Below, piece by piece: positions 1-7,077 of a stretch of DNA of 11,874 nucleotides. Under the pieces are notes generated by a model, which made no database searches, had not been told where the DNA came from, and saw only the letters and a program-made list of their open reading frames with translations. Both the position numbers and the translations under genes were made by a program. Positions within the stretch are counted from its first letter, which is position 1; each line of letters starts with the position of its first letter. The stretch comes from Candidatus Roizmanbacteria bacterium CG_4_9_14_0_2_um_filter_39_13 (GTDB taxonomy: Bacteria > Patescibacteriota > Microgenomatia > UBA1406 > GWC2-37-13), in the NCBI GenBank assembly GCA_002788865.1, contig PFSC01000016.1:1-11874 (forward strand), given 5' to 3'.

Positions 1-23
1 TATATTATGATACAGTTTTGTCA

Positions 24-39
24 AAGAGTGTGAACTCTT
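24..39. other. Short hairpin after the antiporter stop codon
   Basis: AAGAGT and ACTCTT form a perfect 6-bp stem around GTGA, just beyond the stop codon of the leftward antiporter gene. It is in the right place for a transcription end or mRNA 3' stabiliser. However, the minus-strand sequence after it has no T tract, so it is not a convincing intrinsic terminator. Confidence 0.3.
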
Positions 40-42
40 ACA

Positions 43-1392
43 TTATTTCATTTCAGCAATTTCCATTTTTTTGGCAAGCCAGGGAGTGAAGGGAGGTTCG
101 ATGATGAGCGTCATAAGTATGACCCACATGCCAATAGCTATTACAAATTCGGATTGAATAATATCAAATGTGGCAGCGATGACGAGAAGAATTGCCGCAA
201 TTATTCCTGTTTCACGAATAAAGCTCAAGAAAAGTAAGTCTTTGAGTTTGAAAATATTTTGCATCCACCACGGCGCAAGAGATATGAACACAACAATCGG
301 TCGAAGAACAAACATAAAAATGAGCGCAACCCCGATACCGATCGGGGCAAGCTTAATGAGAGTAGAAAGTGGAACAAGTGCTCCTAAGATAATAAAAATA
401 AATGGTTTGATCAGGTGATTTAGTAAGCTCTCATAAAAATGAGATACTTTTTTGACCGCTCCATATGCATCTGTGAGCAAGCCACTGGTGAAAGCGGCAA
501 GAAATCCTGCACCACCGAGCACATTTCCAAGTACAAATGTAAAAATAGGTATTGACAGAAGAAGTGCTGGATCTGAGGATTCTTCGTGACGTTCTTGATT
601 GTAGTAAAATTTCTTGATGAGAAAAAATCCAAAATATCCCACAATGATCCCTGAGATGATCTGCAGTGCAAATGCATCATACGTACTCTTTTGAAGCAGC
701 GGTCCAAAGTAATTAAAAACTCCTTTATTTATAGCAGGAGCAGTAATAAGTGCCAACAAAAGAAAGCGTGTTAAAATACTTCCAGACACATCCGTAAGTG
801 CAGATTCTGAGATTGCAATTTGCTTGAGTTCTGGTTTTTTGAACCTCAACATATTGAGAGTGGGAATGATTGCCGTAGGATCTGTCGATGATAATGCCGC
901 ACTCAGTATCAAGATGGAAGGGATGAACGCAGCATCAAATTCTCCAATAAGATTCATAATCCAGAACATCACAAACGCAAATCCAATCGAAGTGAAAATA
1001 ACTCCGACAAGAGACAGTGTTGCAATGGGTACAAACCACTTTTGAAAGTTTCGAAACGGAATTTCTAATCCACCAGCAAATAGAATAATTGCGCCAAAAA
1101 CTTCCATCATGATTTTCAATGATTCGATATCATCGGTGAAAAACGACAAAAATGGTTGGAGCGCGATGCCTGCAAATATTGCCCAGACAAAAGAAGGGAC
1201 GATAGTCTTTGGAGCAATACGGTTGATGTAATAACCGACAAAAATCATTCCGCCCAGTATAAATAGTTGAAAGTCTGCATCTTTCAAAAAATGCCCTGCA
1301 TCTTGAAACGACCCGCGAACAACAAACGAGATAGCACTTAAAAAAGATATGAGTATAATATATGGGATAAATGATCGAAATTTCTTCTTCAT
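43..1392 (-). CDS. Cation:proton antiporter, Na+/H+ exchanger family
   Basis: This is a 449-residue polytopic inner-membrane protein, very hydrophobic throughout, with about a dozen predicted membrane segments. It probably exchanges Na+ or K+ for H+ to control internal pH and salt. Family marks are the stretch LFAGGLEIPF near residues 104-113, the SSTDPTA motif with Asp171 in the unwound helix region, and SESALTDVSG at 195-204. That last motif matches the ESxxND signature of CPA1-type exchangers, with Thr200-Asp201 in place of Asn-Asp. There is no C-terminal TrkA-N or other regulatory domain, so this is a bare transporter. The ATG at 1390-1392 is preceded on its strand by an extended -10 element. 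The gene is divergent from the PEGA protein. Ion specificity cannot be read from the sequence; family assignment is firm. Confidence 0.88.
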   Translation of the reverse strand: MKKKFRSFIPYIILISFLSAISFVVRGSFQDAGHFLKDADFQLFILGGMIFVGYYINRIAPKTIVPSFVWAIFAGIALQPFLSFFTDDIESLKIMMEVFGAIILFAGGLEIPFRNFQKWFVPIATLSLVGVIFTSIGFAFVMFWIMNLIGEFDAAFIPSILILSAALSSTDPTAIIPTLNMLRFKKPELKQIAISESALTDVSGSILTRFLLLALITAPAINKGVFNYFGPLLQKSTYDAFALQIISGIIVGYFGFFLIKKFYYNQERHEESSDPALLLSIPIFTFVLGNVLGGAGFLAAFTSGLLTDAYGAVKKVSHFYESLLNHLIKPFIFIILGALVPLSTLIKLAPIGIGVALIFMFVLRPIVVFISLAPWWMQNIFKLKDLLFLSFIRETGIIAAILLVIAATFDIIQSEFVIAIGMWVILMTLIIEPPFTPWLAKKMEIAEMK

Positions 1393-1408
1393 AATATATA
1401 TTTAGAAT

Positions 1409-1417
1409 ATCATAGCA
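1409..1417 (-). promoter_or_regulatory. Probable extended -10 promoter of the antiporter gene
   Basis: On the minus strand the word TGCTATGAT fits an extended -10 (TGnTATnnT). Transcription would begin around 1402, about ten bases before the ATG ending at 1392. I see no good -35, as expected for an extended -10 promoter. Confidence 0.4.
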
Positions 1418-1441
1418 ATCTTCTAAATAACAATACCCATC

Positions 1442-1469
1442 TTGCATTTTGAGCCGCAGTTGCTAGAAT
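1442..1469 (+). promoter_or_regulatory. Probable promoter of the PEGA/SH3b gene
   Basis: A -35 TTGCAT (1442-1447) and a -10 TAGAAT (1464-1469) are separated by 16 bp, with TGC before the -10 making it an extended type. The predicted start of transcription near 1476 lies about five bases before the ATG at 1481. The mRNA would have almost no leader, and there is no Shine-Dalgarno sequence. Confidence 0.55.
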
Positions 1470-1480
1470 GGTAGCACTCT

Positions 1481-2374
1481 ATGAAACGAAAACTTATTGT
1501 GCTTGGAATCTTACTGCTTCTTTTTGTCGTTTTTGTACTTGTGCGGTTTTTTATATTTGATAATCCAGGGAAAACAGGTCGACTAAAAGTTCTCTCGTCT
1601 CCAACTGCAGGAATATTTATTGATAATGCCGCAATAGGAAAAACGCCATTTGAAACTCGACTGAAGCCTGGAGAGTATGTCATCAAGCTCATACCAGAGG
1701 GTGAAGATACCCAGACAGTATCGTGGTCAGGAAAAGTTGTAGTCAAAGAAAACACACTCACCTATGTGAGTCGTGAGATGGGAACGACAGAGCTCACATC
1801 TGCTGGAGAAATGTTAACTATAGTTAAAATGCAAAGTTCTCCAAAAGGAGAAACTGGTCAGGTGTCGATAGAAACTGAACCCACAGGTGCAATTGTATTT
1901 TTGGATAATGACGAGAAAGGAATAGCGCCACTTATTTTGGATGAAGTCTCTTCTGGAGATCATGAGCTTGCAGTCTATCTTCCAGGGTTTTTCCGACGCT
2001 CACAAAAAATCAATGTTGTAATAGGACATGTGGTAAAATCAGCTTTCAAACTTGGTCTTGATAAAACGAGCAAAACTCTTGAGGAAGAGCTTGATGAAAA
2101 AAAGAAAGAAGCGAGCGAGCCAGCTGGAATAGATGCAAAAGATAGTACAAGTGTGGAAAAGAATTCTGACTCGAAAAAATCTCTCACAATTCTCGAGACG
2201 CAAACCGGATATTTGAATGTTCGAAAAAGTCCATCTATATCCGGAGAAAAGATCACAGAAGTCAGTCCGGGAGACACATATGAGTATACGGAAGAGAGCG
2301 GAGGATGGTATTTTATAGATCTTGCAGAAGAAGATGGTTGGGTGAGCGGAGACTATGTTGAAGTTACTAAATAA
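1481..2374 (+). CDS. Membrane-anchored protein with two PEGA domains and an SH3b domain
   Basis: This 297-residue protein starts with MKRK and a strongly hydrophobic helix (about residues 5-27), so it is anchored in the cytoplasmic membrane with the rest outside. Two PEGA-type beta domains follow, at about 33-105 (with IDNAAIGKTPFETRLKPGEY) and 129-192 (with LDNDEKGIAPLILDEVSSGD). Next comes a charged, low-complexity Glu/Lys/Ser linker at about 195-233, then a C-terminal bacterial SH3 domain at about 236-297. The SH3 domain opens with GYLNVRKSPS and ends with DGWVSGDYVEV, the usual SH3b pattern. PEGA domains are surface-layer or envelope modules, and SH3b domains often bind cell-wall peptides. 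A cell-wall or surface-scaffold role is therefore inferred, with no catalytic domain. Its TAA abuts the stop codon of the convergent glycosyltransferase with no base between. Confidence 0.85.
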   Translation: MKRKLIVLGILLLLFVVFVLVRFFIFDNPGKTGRLKVLSSPTAGIFIDNAAIGKTPFETRLKPGEYVIKLIPEGEDTQTVSWSGKVVVKENTLTYVSREMGTTELTSAGEMLTIVKMQSSPKGETGQVSIETEPTGAIVFLDNDEKGIAPLILDEVSSGDHELAVYLPGFFRRSQKINVVIGHVVKSAFKLGLDKTSKTLEEELDEKKKEASEPAGIDAKDSTSVEKNSDSKKSLTILETQTGYLNVRKSPSISGEKITEVSPGDTYEYTEESGGWYFIDLAEEDGWVSGDYVEVTK

Positions 2375-3481
2375 TCATTTATCCTTCCACACGAGCTTAT
2401 TGTAAAAAAAGTATGAGTATGGAATTATCACAAAGATAATGATGATTACCTTGTACAGATACCAGTATTCAAGTCCAAAAATATGTGTTGTAACAGACAT
2501 TCCCACAGTTTGAATGATAAGAGATCCTGATGCGATGATATTGAACTTGAGAAAACTCCAAAGAAGTGACGACTCAGATCTACTCAATCTCTTGTGCTTG
2601 AAGCTCCACTGATTGTTCAAATAGAAATTTGATATGATTGCTGTTTCGGCGCTAATTATAGTTGTCATCCAAACTACAATTTTAAGATTTTCGATAAAAA
2701 CGTACGATATTCCAAAGTCGATGATAAAACCGATGCCTCCCACGATTGCAAATTTTATAAAGGAAGAATTCAGAAAAACATACTTCAATGTTTGATAAAT
2801 ATACTCCACAGAATCTATTTTGGAGGATCCTTTTACGCGATCGGTAAAATTCACAGGAATTTCCTGTATTTTTGCACCAGACTTTAGTGCATTGTCGAGA
2901 AGAGCCACTTGAAACACATAACCCGTATATCCTTTTAGGTCATCTAGATGTTTTTTGACGACCCAGGATTTTATGGCTCGATATCCATTTGTCCATTCAG
3001 TGACTGAAAGTTTCATGAAGCCAAGTCGTACTATCCAATTCCCAAGAATAGAAAAGAGTTTTCTGTGTAGTCCCCAGTTTGCCGGAATGGAACCTCCAAG
3101 GATGTAACGAGATCCAACGACAAAATCAGCCCCTTCTTCAATTTTCTTCAAAAATTTTGGGATATCGTTTGGATTGTGTGAGAGATCTGCATCCATTTCA
3201 AATAGTACGTATGGATGTAGTGTCTCTAAAGCCTTAGAAAAACCGTGAATATATGCTTGTCCCAAACCTTCCTTTTCAGTTATAAGTAATGAAAGAGATG
3301 TATATTTATTTTGGAGCTTTTTGACAATCTCTGAAGTCTTATCTGGAGAGTTACTATCCACCACAAGGACATGGATAGTCCATTGATCAATAGTTTTTGC
3401 TACGTTGAAAATCCTCTCAAGTACTTCGGTGATATTTTTGGACTCGTTGTATGTTGGCAGAACAATGACAGCTGTTCTCAT
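2375..3481 (-). CDS. Polyprenyl-phosphate glycosyltransferase (GT2, DPM1-like) fused to a GtrA membrane domain
   Basis: The 368-residue protein has an N-terminal family 2 glycosyltransferase domain (about 1-235). It shows VLPTYNES at 7-14, VVDSNSPDKT at 40-49 and the metal-binding DAD at 97-99 (EMDADLSHNP). These are typical of dolichol/polyprenyl-phosphate mannosyl- or glucosyltransferases that load one sugar from a nucleotide donor onto a lipid carrier. The C-terminal part (about 241-366) is a four-helix GtrA domain beginning FIKFAIVGGIGFIIDFG; GtrA proteins are thought to help flip or hold the lipid-linked sugar. It is last in a minus-strand unit, three bases after the UDP-glucuronate decarboxylase stop codon, with no promoter of its own. 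The sugar is unknown; xylose or glucuronate from the upstream enzymes is possible but unproven. It ends in TGA at the normal end of a GtrA domain. Confidence 0.88.
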   Translation of the reverse strand: MRTAVIVLPTYNESKNITEVLERIFNVAKTIDQWTIHVLVVDSNSPDKTSEIVKKLQNKYTSLSLLITEKEGLGQAYIHGFSKALETLHPYVLFEMDADLSHNPNDIPKFLKKIEEGADFVVGSRYILGGSIPANWGLHRKLFSILGNWIVRLGFMKLSVTEWTNGYRAIKSWVVKKHLDDLKGYTGYVFQVALLDNALKSGAKIQEIPVNFTDRVKGSSKIDSVEYIYQTLKYVFLNSSFIKFAIVGGIGFIIDFGISYVFIENLKIVVWMTTIISAETAIISNFYLNNQWSFKHKRLSRSESSLLWSFLKFNIIASGSLIIQTVGMSVTTHIFGLEYWYLYKVIIIIFVIIPYSYFFYNKLVWKDK

Positions 3482-3484
3482 AAA

Positions 3485-4435
3485 TTAATTTTGTTTATTA
3501 AGTTCAGATTCAAAATAGTTGATGGTTTTCTGGAGTCCTTGATCGAGTGGTACTTTCGGTTCCCATTTCAACACTTTTTGAGCCTTTGAAATATCTGGCT
3601 TTCTTTTTTTTGGGTCGTCTTCGCCAATCCCTTCAAAACTAATTTCTGATGTGGAGTCGGTCATGTCTTTGATGATTTCTGCAAGTTCAAGAACCGTTTT
3701 TTCATCAGGATTTCCAAGGTTTATCACGTCACCTTGTATATCTTCGGTTTCTCCAAGTGCCACAAGTCCAGATACCATGTCCTCCACATAGCAAAATGAT
3801 CGAGTCTGAGTACCGTCTCCATAAATTGTGATAGGGTTATTCTGTATAGCCTGAATGATAAAGTTTGAAACGACACGACCGTCATTGAGTTCCATGTTGG
3901 GACCATACGTATTAAATATTCGTGCAATACGTACATCGATATCAAACGATCGGTGATAAGTCATAGATATACTCTCTGCATATCTTTTTGCCTCATCGTA
4001 ACATGCACGATCACCGAGAGTATTTACATTTCCCCAATATGATTCTTTTTGAGGATGTTCGAGAGGATCTCCATAAATTTCGGATGTTGATGTGAGTACC
4101 ATTCGATCACAACCTTTATTTCTGCATAATTCAAGAATTCTATATGTTCCTTCAGAGTTTACACGCATCGTTTCTATTGGATGTTTTTTGTACTGCACGG
4201 GTGAAGCTGGGGAGGCAAGATGATAACAAATATCAATATGAGGGAGTTTTGTAAGGTTAAACGTCGTGAGATCTTGTTCGAAAAATATGAGACTACCACT
4301 TGGTATTGATTGAATATTCTTGCGATTTCCAGTGAGAAGGTTGTCGATGATGAAGATATTATTTCCTTTTTGAGCGTAGAGTTTGCTTAAATGTGAGCCG
4401 ATAAAGCCAGATCCACCAGTAATGAGAATATTCAT
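3485..4435 (-). CDS. UDP-glucuronate decarboxylase (UDP-xylose synthase type)
   Basis: This 316-residue cytosolic short-chain dehydrogenase converts UDP-glucuronate to UDP-xylose through an NAD+-bound 4-keto intermediate. The Rossmann motif TGGSGFIGSH is at 6-15. The catalytic set is Thr117 and Glu119 in TSTSEIYG, and Tyr146/Lys150 in YDEAK. Marks specific to this subfamily, rather than generic epimerases, are HLASPASPVQY at 72-82, YGDPLEHPQ at 121-129 and GDGTQTRSFCYVEDM. Length is normal for the bacterial enzyme. It lies ten bases downstream of UDP-glucose dehydrogenase, which makes its substrate, so the pair forms a UDP-xylose route. A -10 box just before its ATG suggests it can also be transcribed separately. 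A few relatives act on other UDP-sugars, so the exact product is a strong inference. Confidence 0.88.
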   Translation of the reverse strand: MNILITGGSGFIGSHLSKLYAQKGNNIFIIDNLLTGNRKNIQSIPSGSLIFFEQDLTTFNLTKLPHIDICYHLASPASPVQYKKHPIETMRVNSEGTYRILELCRNKGCDRMVLTSTSEIYGDPLEHPQKESYWGNVNTLGDRACYDEAKRYAESISMTYHRSFDIDVRIARIFNTYGPNMELNDGRVVSNFIIQAIQNNPITIYGDGTQTRSFCYVEDMVSGLVALGETEDIQGDVINLGNPDEKTVLELAEIIKDMTDSTSEISFEGIGEDDPKKRKPDISKAQKVLKWEPKVPLDQGLQKTINYFESELNKQN

Positions 4436-4444
4436 ATATCAAGT

Positions 4445-4450
4445 ATTATA
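4445..4450 (-). promoter_or_regulatory. -10 box before the UDP-glucuronate decarboxylase gene
   Basis: A perfect TATAAT on the minus strand overlaps the stop codon of UDP-glucose dehydrogenase and lies nine bases before the ATG ending at 4435. Transcription would begin about three bases before the start codon. No clear -35 is visible. It may be an internal promoter of the unit. Confidence 0.4.
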
Positions 4451-5741
4451 CCGATTTTCTTCCCGTTGAGATATACGTAAATCCACGGTTTTTCATTTTT
4501 TCAGGATTGTAGATATTTCTACCATCGATGATCGTTGGATATTTCAGAAGTTTTTTGACTTTTGCAAGATCTGCTTGTTTGAATTCGTTCCATTCGGTAA
4601 GAATATAAAGTGCATCTGCATCTTTGACTGTCTCATACATATCTCTACCGTATTTAATTTTGTCACCAAATATCTTTTTAATATTTGCAGTTGCTGCAGG
4701 ATCATAAGCGGTAATGAAATACCCCATTTTAAGGAGTTCTTCGATAATATAGACAGATGGGGCAAATCGAATGTCGTCAGTATTTGGCTTGAAGCTAAGA
4801 CCCCACATTGCAATCTTTTTCCCCTTGGTATTTTCTACTACTTTATGAACAAAATTATCCCGTACGATTCGATTAATCCGCTCAGCAGAGTCAAGAATCC
4901 CAGTATCAAGATCAAGTTGTTTTCCTGTTTCAGTAAGCGCCATAACATCCTTTGGAAAACATGAGCCCCCATATCCAATGCCTGCAAATAAAAATTTTCG
5001 TCCGATACGATTGTCTCCTCCTACTGCATCCATAATCGTTTCAATATCTGCCCCGGTCGCCTCGGCATACAGCGAGATCAGATTAGCAAAAGATATTTTG
5101 GTTGCAAGCATAGCATTTGATGCGTATTTGATGATTTCAGCACTTGCAAGATCGGTGATAACTCGTGCACCAGGAAGAGGTTTGTGTGCTTCTAAAATTA
5201 TTTCTATTGCTTTTTGAGATTTTGAGCCAATAACTACTCGATCTGGATTAACGGTGTCATGGATACCAGTTCCTTCGCGAAGAAACTCAGGGCATGATGC
5301 GACATCAAATTCCGCACCTTCAGGTTTTACGTCGTTAAGTATTTTTTCTACTTTGAGATTTGTTCCGACGGGGACAGTGCTCTTGCATGAGACGACGGTA
5401 TAACCTTTTTTTAGATTTTTCCCTATTGTATCTGCGACCGCATGAACTGTTGAGAGATCTGCCTCACCTGTTTCAGTTGGTGGAGTTCCAACGGCGATAA
5501 ACACAATATCTGATTTTGGGATTGCTTTTTCAAAATCAAGAGTGAAATGAAGTCGTTTTGCATCAAGATTTTTTTTGAGAAGTTCTTTGAGTCCTGGCTC
5601 ATAGATGAGCGGATCACCATTTTTTAGCTTTTCAATTTTTTCTGGGGTGTGTCCGACGACCCAAACATCATTTCCAAAATCTGCAAATACACATGCGGTC
5701 ACAAGCCCAACATATCCGTGTCCAACAAAGGTTATGGTCAT
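4446..5741 (-). CDS. UDP-glucose 6-dehydrogenase family protein
   Basis: This cytosolic enzyme oxidises UDP-glucose to UDP-glucuronate with two NAD(P)+. Numbered from the ATG at 5741 it has 431 residues. Visible parts are the Rossmann motif FVGHGYVGL near the N terminus, the acceptor loop IYEPGL, AVGTPP at about 83-88, CPEFLREG at 150-157, and the catalytic cysteine Cys261 in GGSCFPKD. A 12-codon extension to 5777 is open, but its start overlaps the -35 of a good promoter whose start point is near 5742, and the family begins at MTITFVG, so I chose 5741. One oddity is that the acidic residue expected after the second beta strand is replaced (WVVGHTPEKI). GDP-mannose dehydrogenase is an alternative, but the next gene, a UDP-glucuronate decarboxylase, favours UDP-glucose. 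Confidence 0.88.
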   Translation of the reverse strand: MTITFVGHGYVGLVTACVFADFGNDVWVVGHTPEKIEKLKNGDPLIYEPGLKELLKKNLDAKRLHFTLDFEKAIPKSDIVFIAVGTPPTETGEADLSTVHAVADTIGKNLKKGYTVVSCKSTVPVGTNLKVEKILNDVKPEGAEFDVASCPEFLREGTGIHDTVNPDRVVIGSKSQKAIEIILEAHKPLPGARVITDLASAEIIKYASNAMLATKISFANLISLYAEATGADIETIMDAVGGDNRIGRKFLFAGIGYGGSCFPKDVMALTETGKQLDLDTGILDSAERINRIVRDNFVHKVVENTKGKKIAMWGLSFKPNTDDIRFAPSVYIIEELLKMGYFITAYDPAATANIKKIFGDKIKYGRDMYETVKDADALYILTEWNEFKQADLAKVKKLLKYPTIIDGRNIYNPEKMKNRGFTYISTGRKSV

Positions 5742-5748
5742 AGGTGAA

Positions 5749-5777
5749 ATGATAAAGGATATTGACCTAAAAAACAA
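5749..5777 (-). promoter_or_regulatory. Promoter of the UDP-glucose dehydrogenase unit
   Basis: On the minus strand TTGTTT (5772-5777) and TATCAT (5749-5754) are separated by exactly 17 bp. Initiation is predicted around 5742, next to the ATG at 5741, giving a leaderless or nearly leaderless mRNA. This placement supports starting the protein at 5741 and not 5777. Confidence 0.55.
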
Positions 5778-5812
5778 GTTTAAAAGATCGCAAAAAAGCT
5801 TATTTGAAGCGG

Positions 5813-5818
5813 TATAAT
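5813..5818 (+). promoter_or_regulatory. -10 box abutting the carbonic-anhydrase-like gene
   Basis: A perfect TATAAT is followed directly by an ATG at 5819. Because initiation falls about seven bases after a -10, transcripts would begin inside that ATG's reading frame. The ATG at 5846 is then the more likely first codon. No -35 is evident. Confidence 0.4.
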
Positions 5819-6211
5819 ATGGATATTCAACAGTTTTTTCATATTATGCCAAACCATACTTGTGATGCAGTCGTTGTTGGGTGTATTGATTTCAGATTCA
5901 AGAATATCATTAGAAAATGGACCGATGAATATTTGATTGGAAAACAGTTTGATATCATTCGTTTTGCGGGAGCAACAAAAGAATTATTTGTTGCACTCAA
6001 TCAGATTGATATATCAGTGTGACTTCATAAGGTGTGACAAGTAGTACTCATTCACCATGAAGATTGTGGAGCTTATGGAAGTAATGGAGCTTATGAACAG
6101 CATGTCAAAGATTTACATAGAGCTCGTAATGTAGTATCGGCATTATATCCTGATTTGCAGGTTGATCTTTTCTATCTACATATAGATAATAATTTTGAGA
6201 AGATTACGTGA
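5819..6211 (+). pseudogene. Small beta-carbonic-anhydrase-like gene interrupted by two in-frame TGA codons
   Basis: Numbered from 5819 the frame has 130 codons. The first half has GCIDFRF with the CxDxR zinc/active-site pattern (Cys22, Asp24, Arg26). The second half has IHHEDCGAYG with the HxxC zinc pattern (His80, Cys83). The frame then runs to FYLHIDNNFEKIT and a TGA at 6209. Two TGA codons, 68 (6020-6022) and 73 (6035-6037), lie between these motifs, so a product ended at the first cannot hold both sets of zinc ligands. Coding quality continues unchanged on both sides with no frameshift. Short carbonic-anhydrase-like proteins of this size occur in Patescibacteria, as I recall. Either this is a recent pseudogene, or the TGAs are read through, or the gene came from a lineage reading TGA as glycine, or the assembly is wrong. 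The end overlaps RmlD's 3' end by eight bases. Confidence 0.72.
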
Positions 6212-7070
6212 GATATTGAAGACCTTCGCCAAAGCTCCTCATTTCATAAAAGGTATTTTTGATACTTTTTGTTTCTGCAAATTGTGGTCGAGGAGATTTT
6301 CCTTTACTGTATTCTTCAAATGTTGTCGGCTGTATCAACCACTCGGGAAGTTGATAATGTTCAGCAATCATTTTTCCTGCCTCAAAAGGTGAATAGGATT
6401 TTGAGCCAATAATATGAAATATTTCTGGTGAAAAATTATTCATTAGATACTTGAGGGCAAGGGTAATATCATCAATATATGTTGGTGTCATCAGAGAATC
6501 AGTTACCATTGAAAGCGATTTGTCGTTTGCAAGATAAGAACGAATTTTTTGAACAAAGTCTTGTTTGACTAATTTTTTTCTGGATCCTGAATCAAGTTCA
6601 GGATGACACTTTTTAGATTTAGTATTTCCATACGGATAGGTAATTCGAACAACCATAGCCTTCTTTTCAAGAACGAGCTCCCCGTCATATTTTGATTGTC
6701 CATAGTATCCCACTGGGTTGGGTTTCGAGTTTTCGTCAAACGGAGGATTTTTTCCATCAAAGACAAAGTCTGTGGAAACGTAGATCATTTTTTTATTCAG
6801 AGTATGTACTTCATTAAATAGATACTTGGTTGCATCAACATTGAGCTTATGAGCAATGATCTTTTCCTCTTCAGCTTTATCAACATTCGTGTAGGCGGCC
6901 ATATGAAGAAGAAGATCAAAATCAATATCATTTAGTTTCTTATGTACTTGTTTTTGATCAGTGATATCAACTTCAGAATGATTGAGTGGAATGAATGTAA
7001 ACTCATCACGAAGAAGTTCGACGATGCGTGATCCGACAAGACCATTTGCGCCAGTAATTGCAATGTTCAT
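6204..7070 (-). CDS. rfbD: dTDP-4-dehydrorhamnose reductase-like enzyme (RmlD family) with an in-frame palindromic repeat
   Basis: This NAD(P)H-dependent short-chain reductase normally makes dTDP-L-rhamnose, the last step of the pathway. Using the ATG at 7070 it has 288 residues. Features are AITGANGLVGSR at the N terminus, HMAAYTNVDKAE (the family's AAYTxVDxAE), STDFVFDG with the active Ser/Thr, and YYGQSK with the YxxxK catalytic pair. An alternative ATG three codons upstream at 7079 is possible, but a TTTAAT -10 box at 7078-7083 overlaps it, so I prefer 7070. About 12 residues (CHPELDSGSRKK) after the YPYGN strand are encoded by a palindromic repeat and are foreign to the family. RmlB follows the normal pathway order but lies upstream here. 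A methionine adenosyltransferase regulatory-type homologue (MAT2B-like) is a less likely alternative. Confidence 0.8.
   Translation of the reverse strand: MNIAITGANGLVGSRIVELLRDEFTFIPLNHSEVDITDQKQVHKKLNDIDFDLLLHMAAYTNVDKAEEEKIIAHKLNVDATKYLFNEVHTLNKKMIYVSTDFVFDGKNPPFDENSKPNPVGYYGQSKYDGELVLEKKAMVVRITYPYGNTKSKKCHPELDSGSRKKLVKQDFVQKIRSYLANDKSLSMVTDSLMTPTYIDDITLALKYLMNNFSPEIFHIIGSKSYSPFEAGKMIAEHYQLPEWLIQPTTFEEYSKGKSPRPQFAETKSIKNTFYEMRSFGEGLQYLT
6584..6604. repeat. Palindromic repeat inside rfbD
   Basis: ATCCTGAA and TTCAGGAT make 8-bp arms around TCAAG. Read on the minus strand in the rfbD frame it gives HPELDSGS. From memory, this nucleotide and peptide signature is a common dispersed palindrome in several bacterial groups. 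It sits in a loop between the catalytic half and the substrate domain, and keeps the frame open. Confidence 0.75.
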
Positions 7071-7077
7071 ATATTTC

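Noticed and set aside
420..707. Minus-strand open frame inside the antiporter gene
   Set aside because: It is a shadow of the antiporter in another frame with no family resemblance. The same applies to the other frames lying fully inside the sugar-pathway genes, for example 7809-8036 and 4575-4964.
1130..1447. Minus-strand frame spanning the antiporter start and its promoter region
   Set aside because: It overlaps the confidently called antiporter N terminus in another frame and has the composition of a shadow frame.
1834..1856. Hairpin TTCTCC-AAAA-GGAGAA in the PEGA gene
   Set aside because: It is short, lies within well-behaved coding sequence between the two PEGA domains, and has no T tract or second copy in the window.
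5819..6211. Selenocysteine codons
   Set aside because: The two TGAs are not at cysteine positions of the family, the cysteines of the zinc motifs are encoded by TGT, and no clear SECIS-like hairpin follows either codon.
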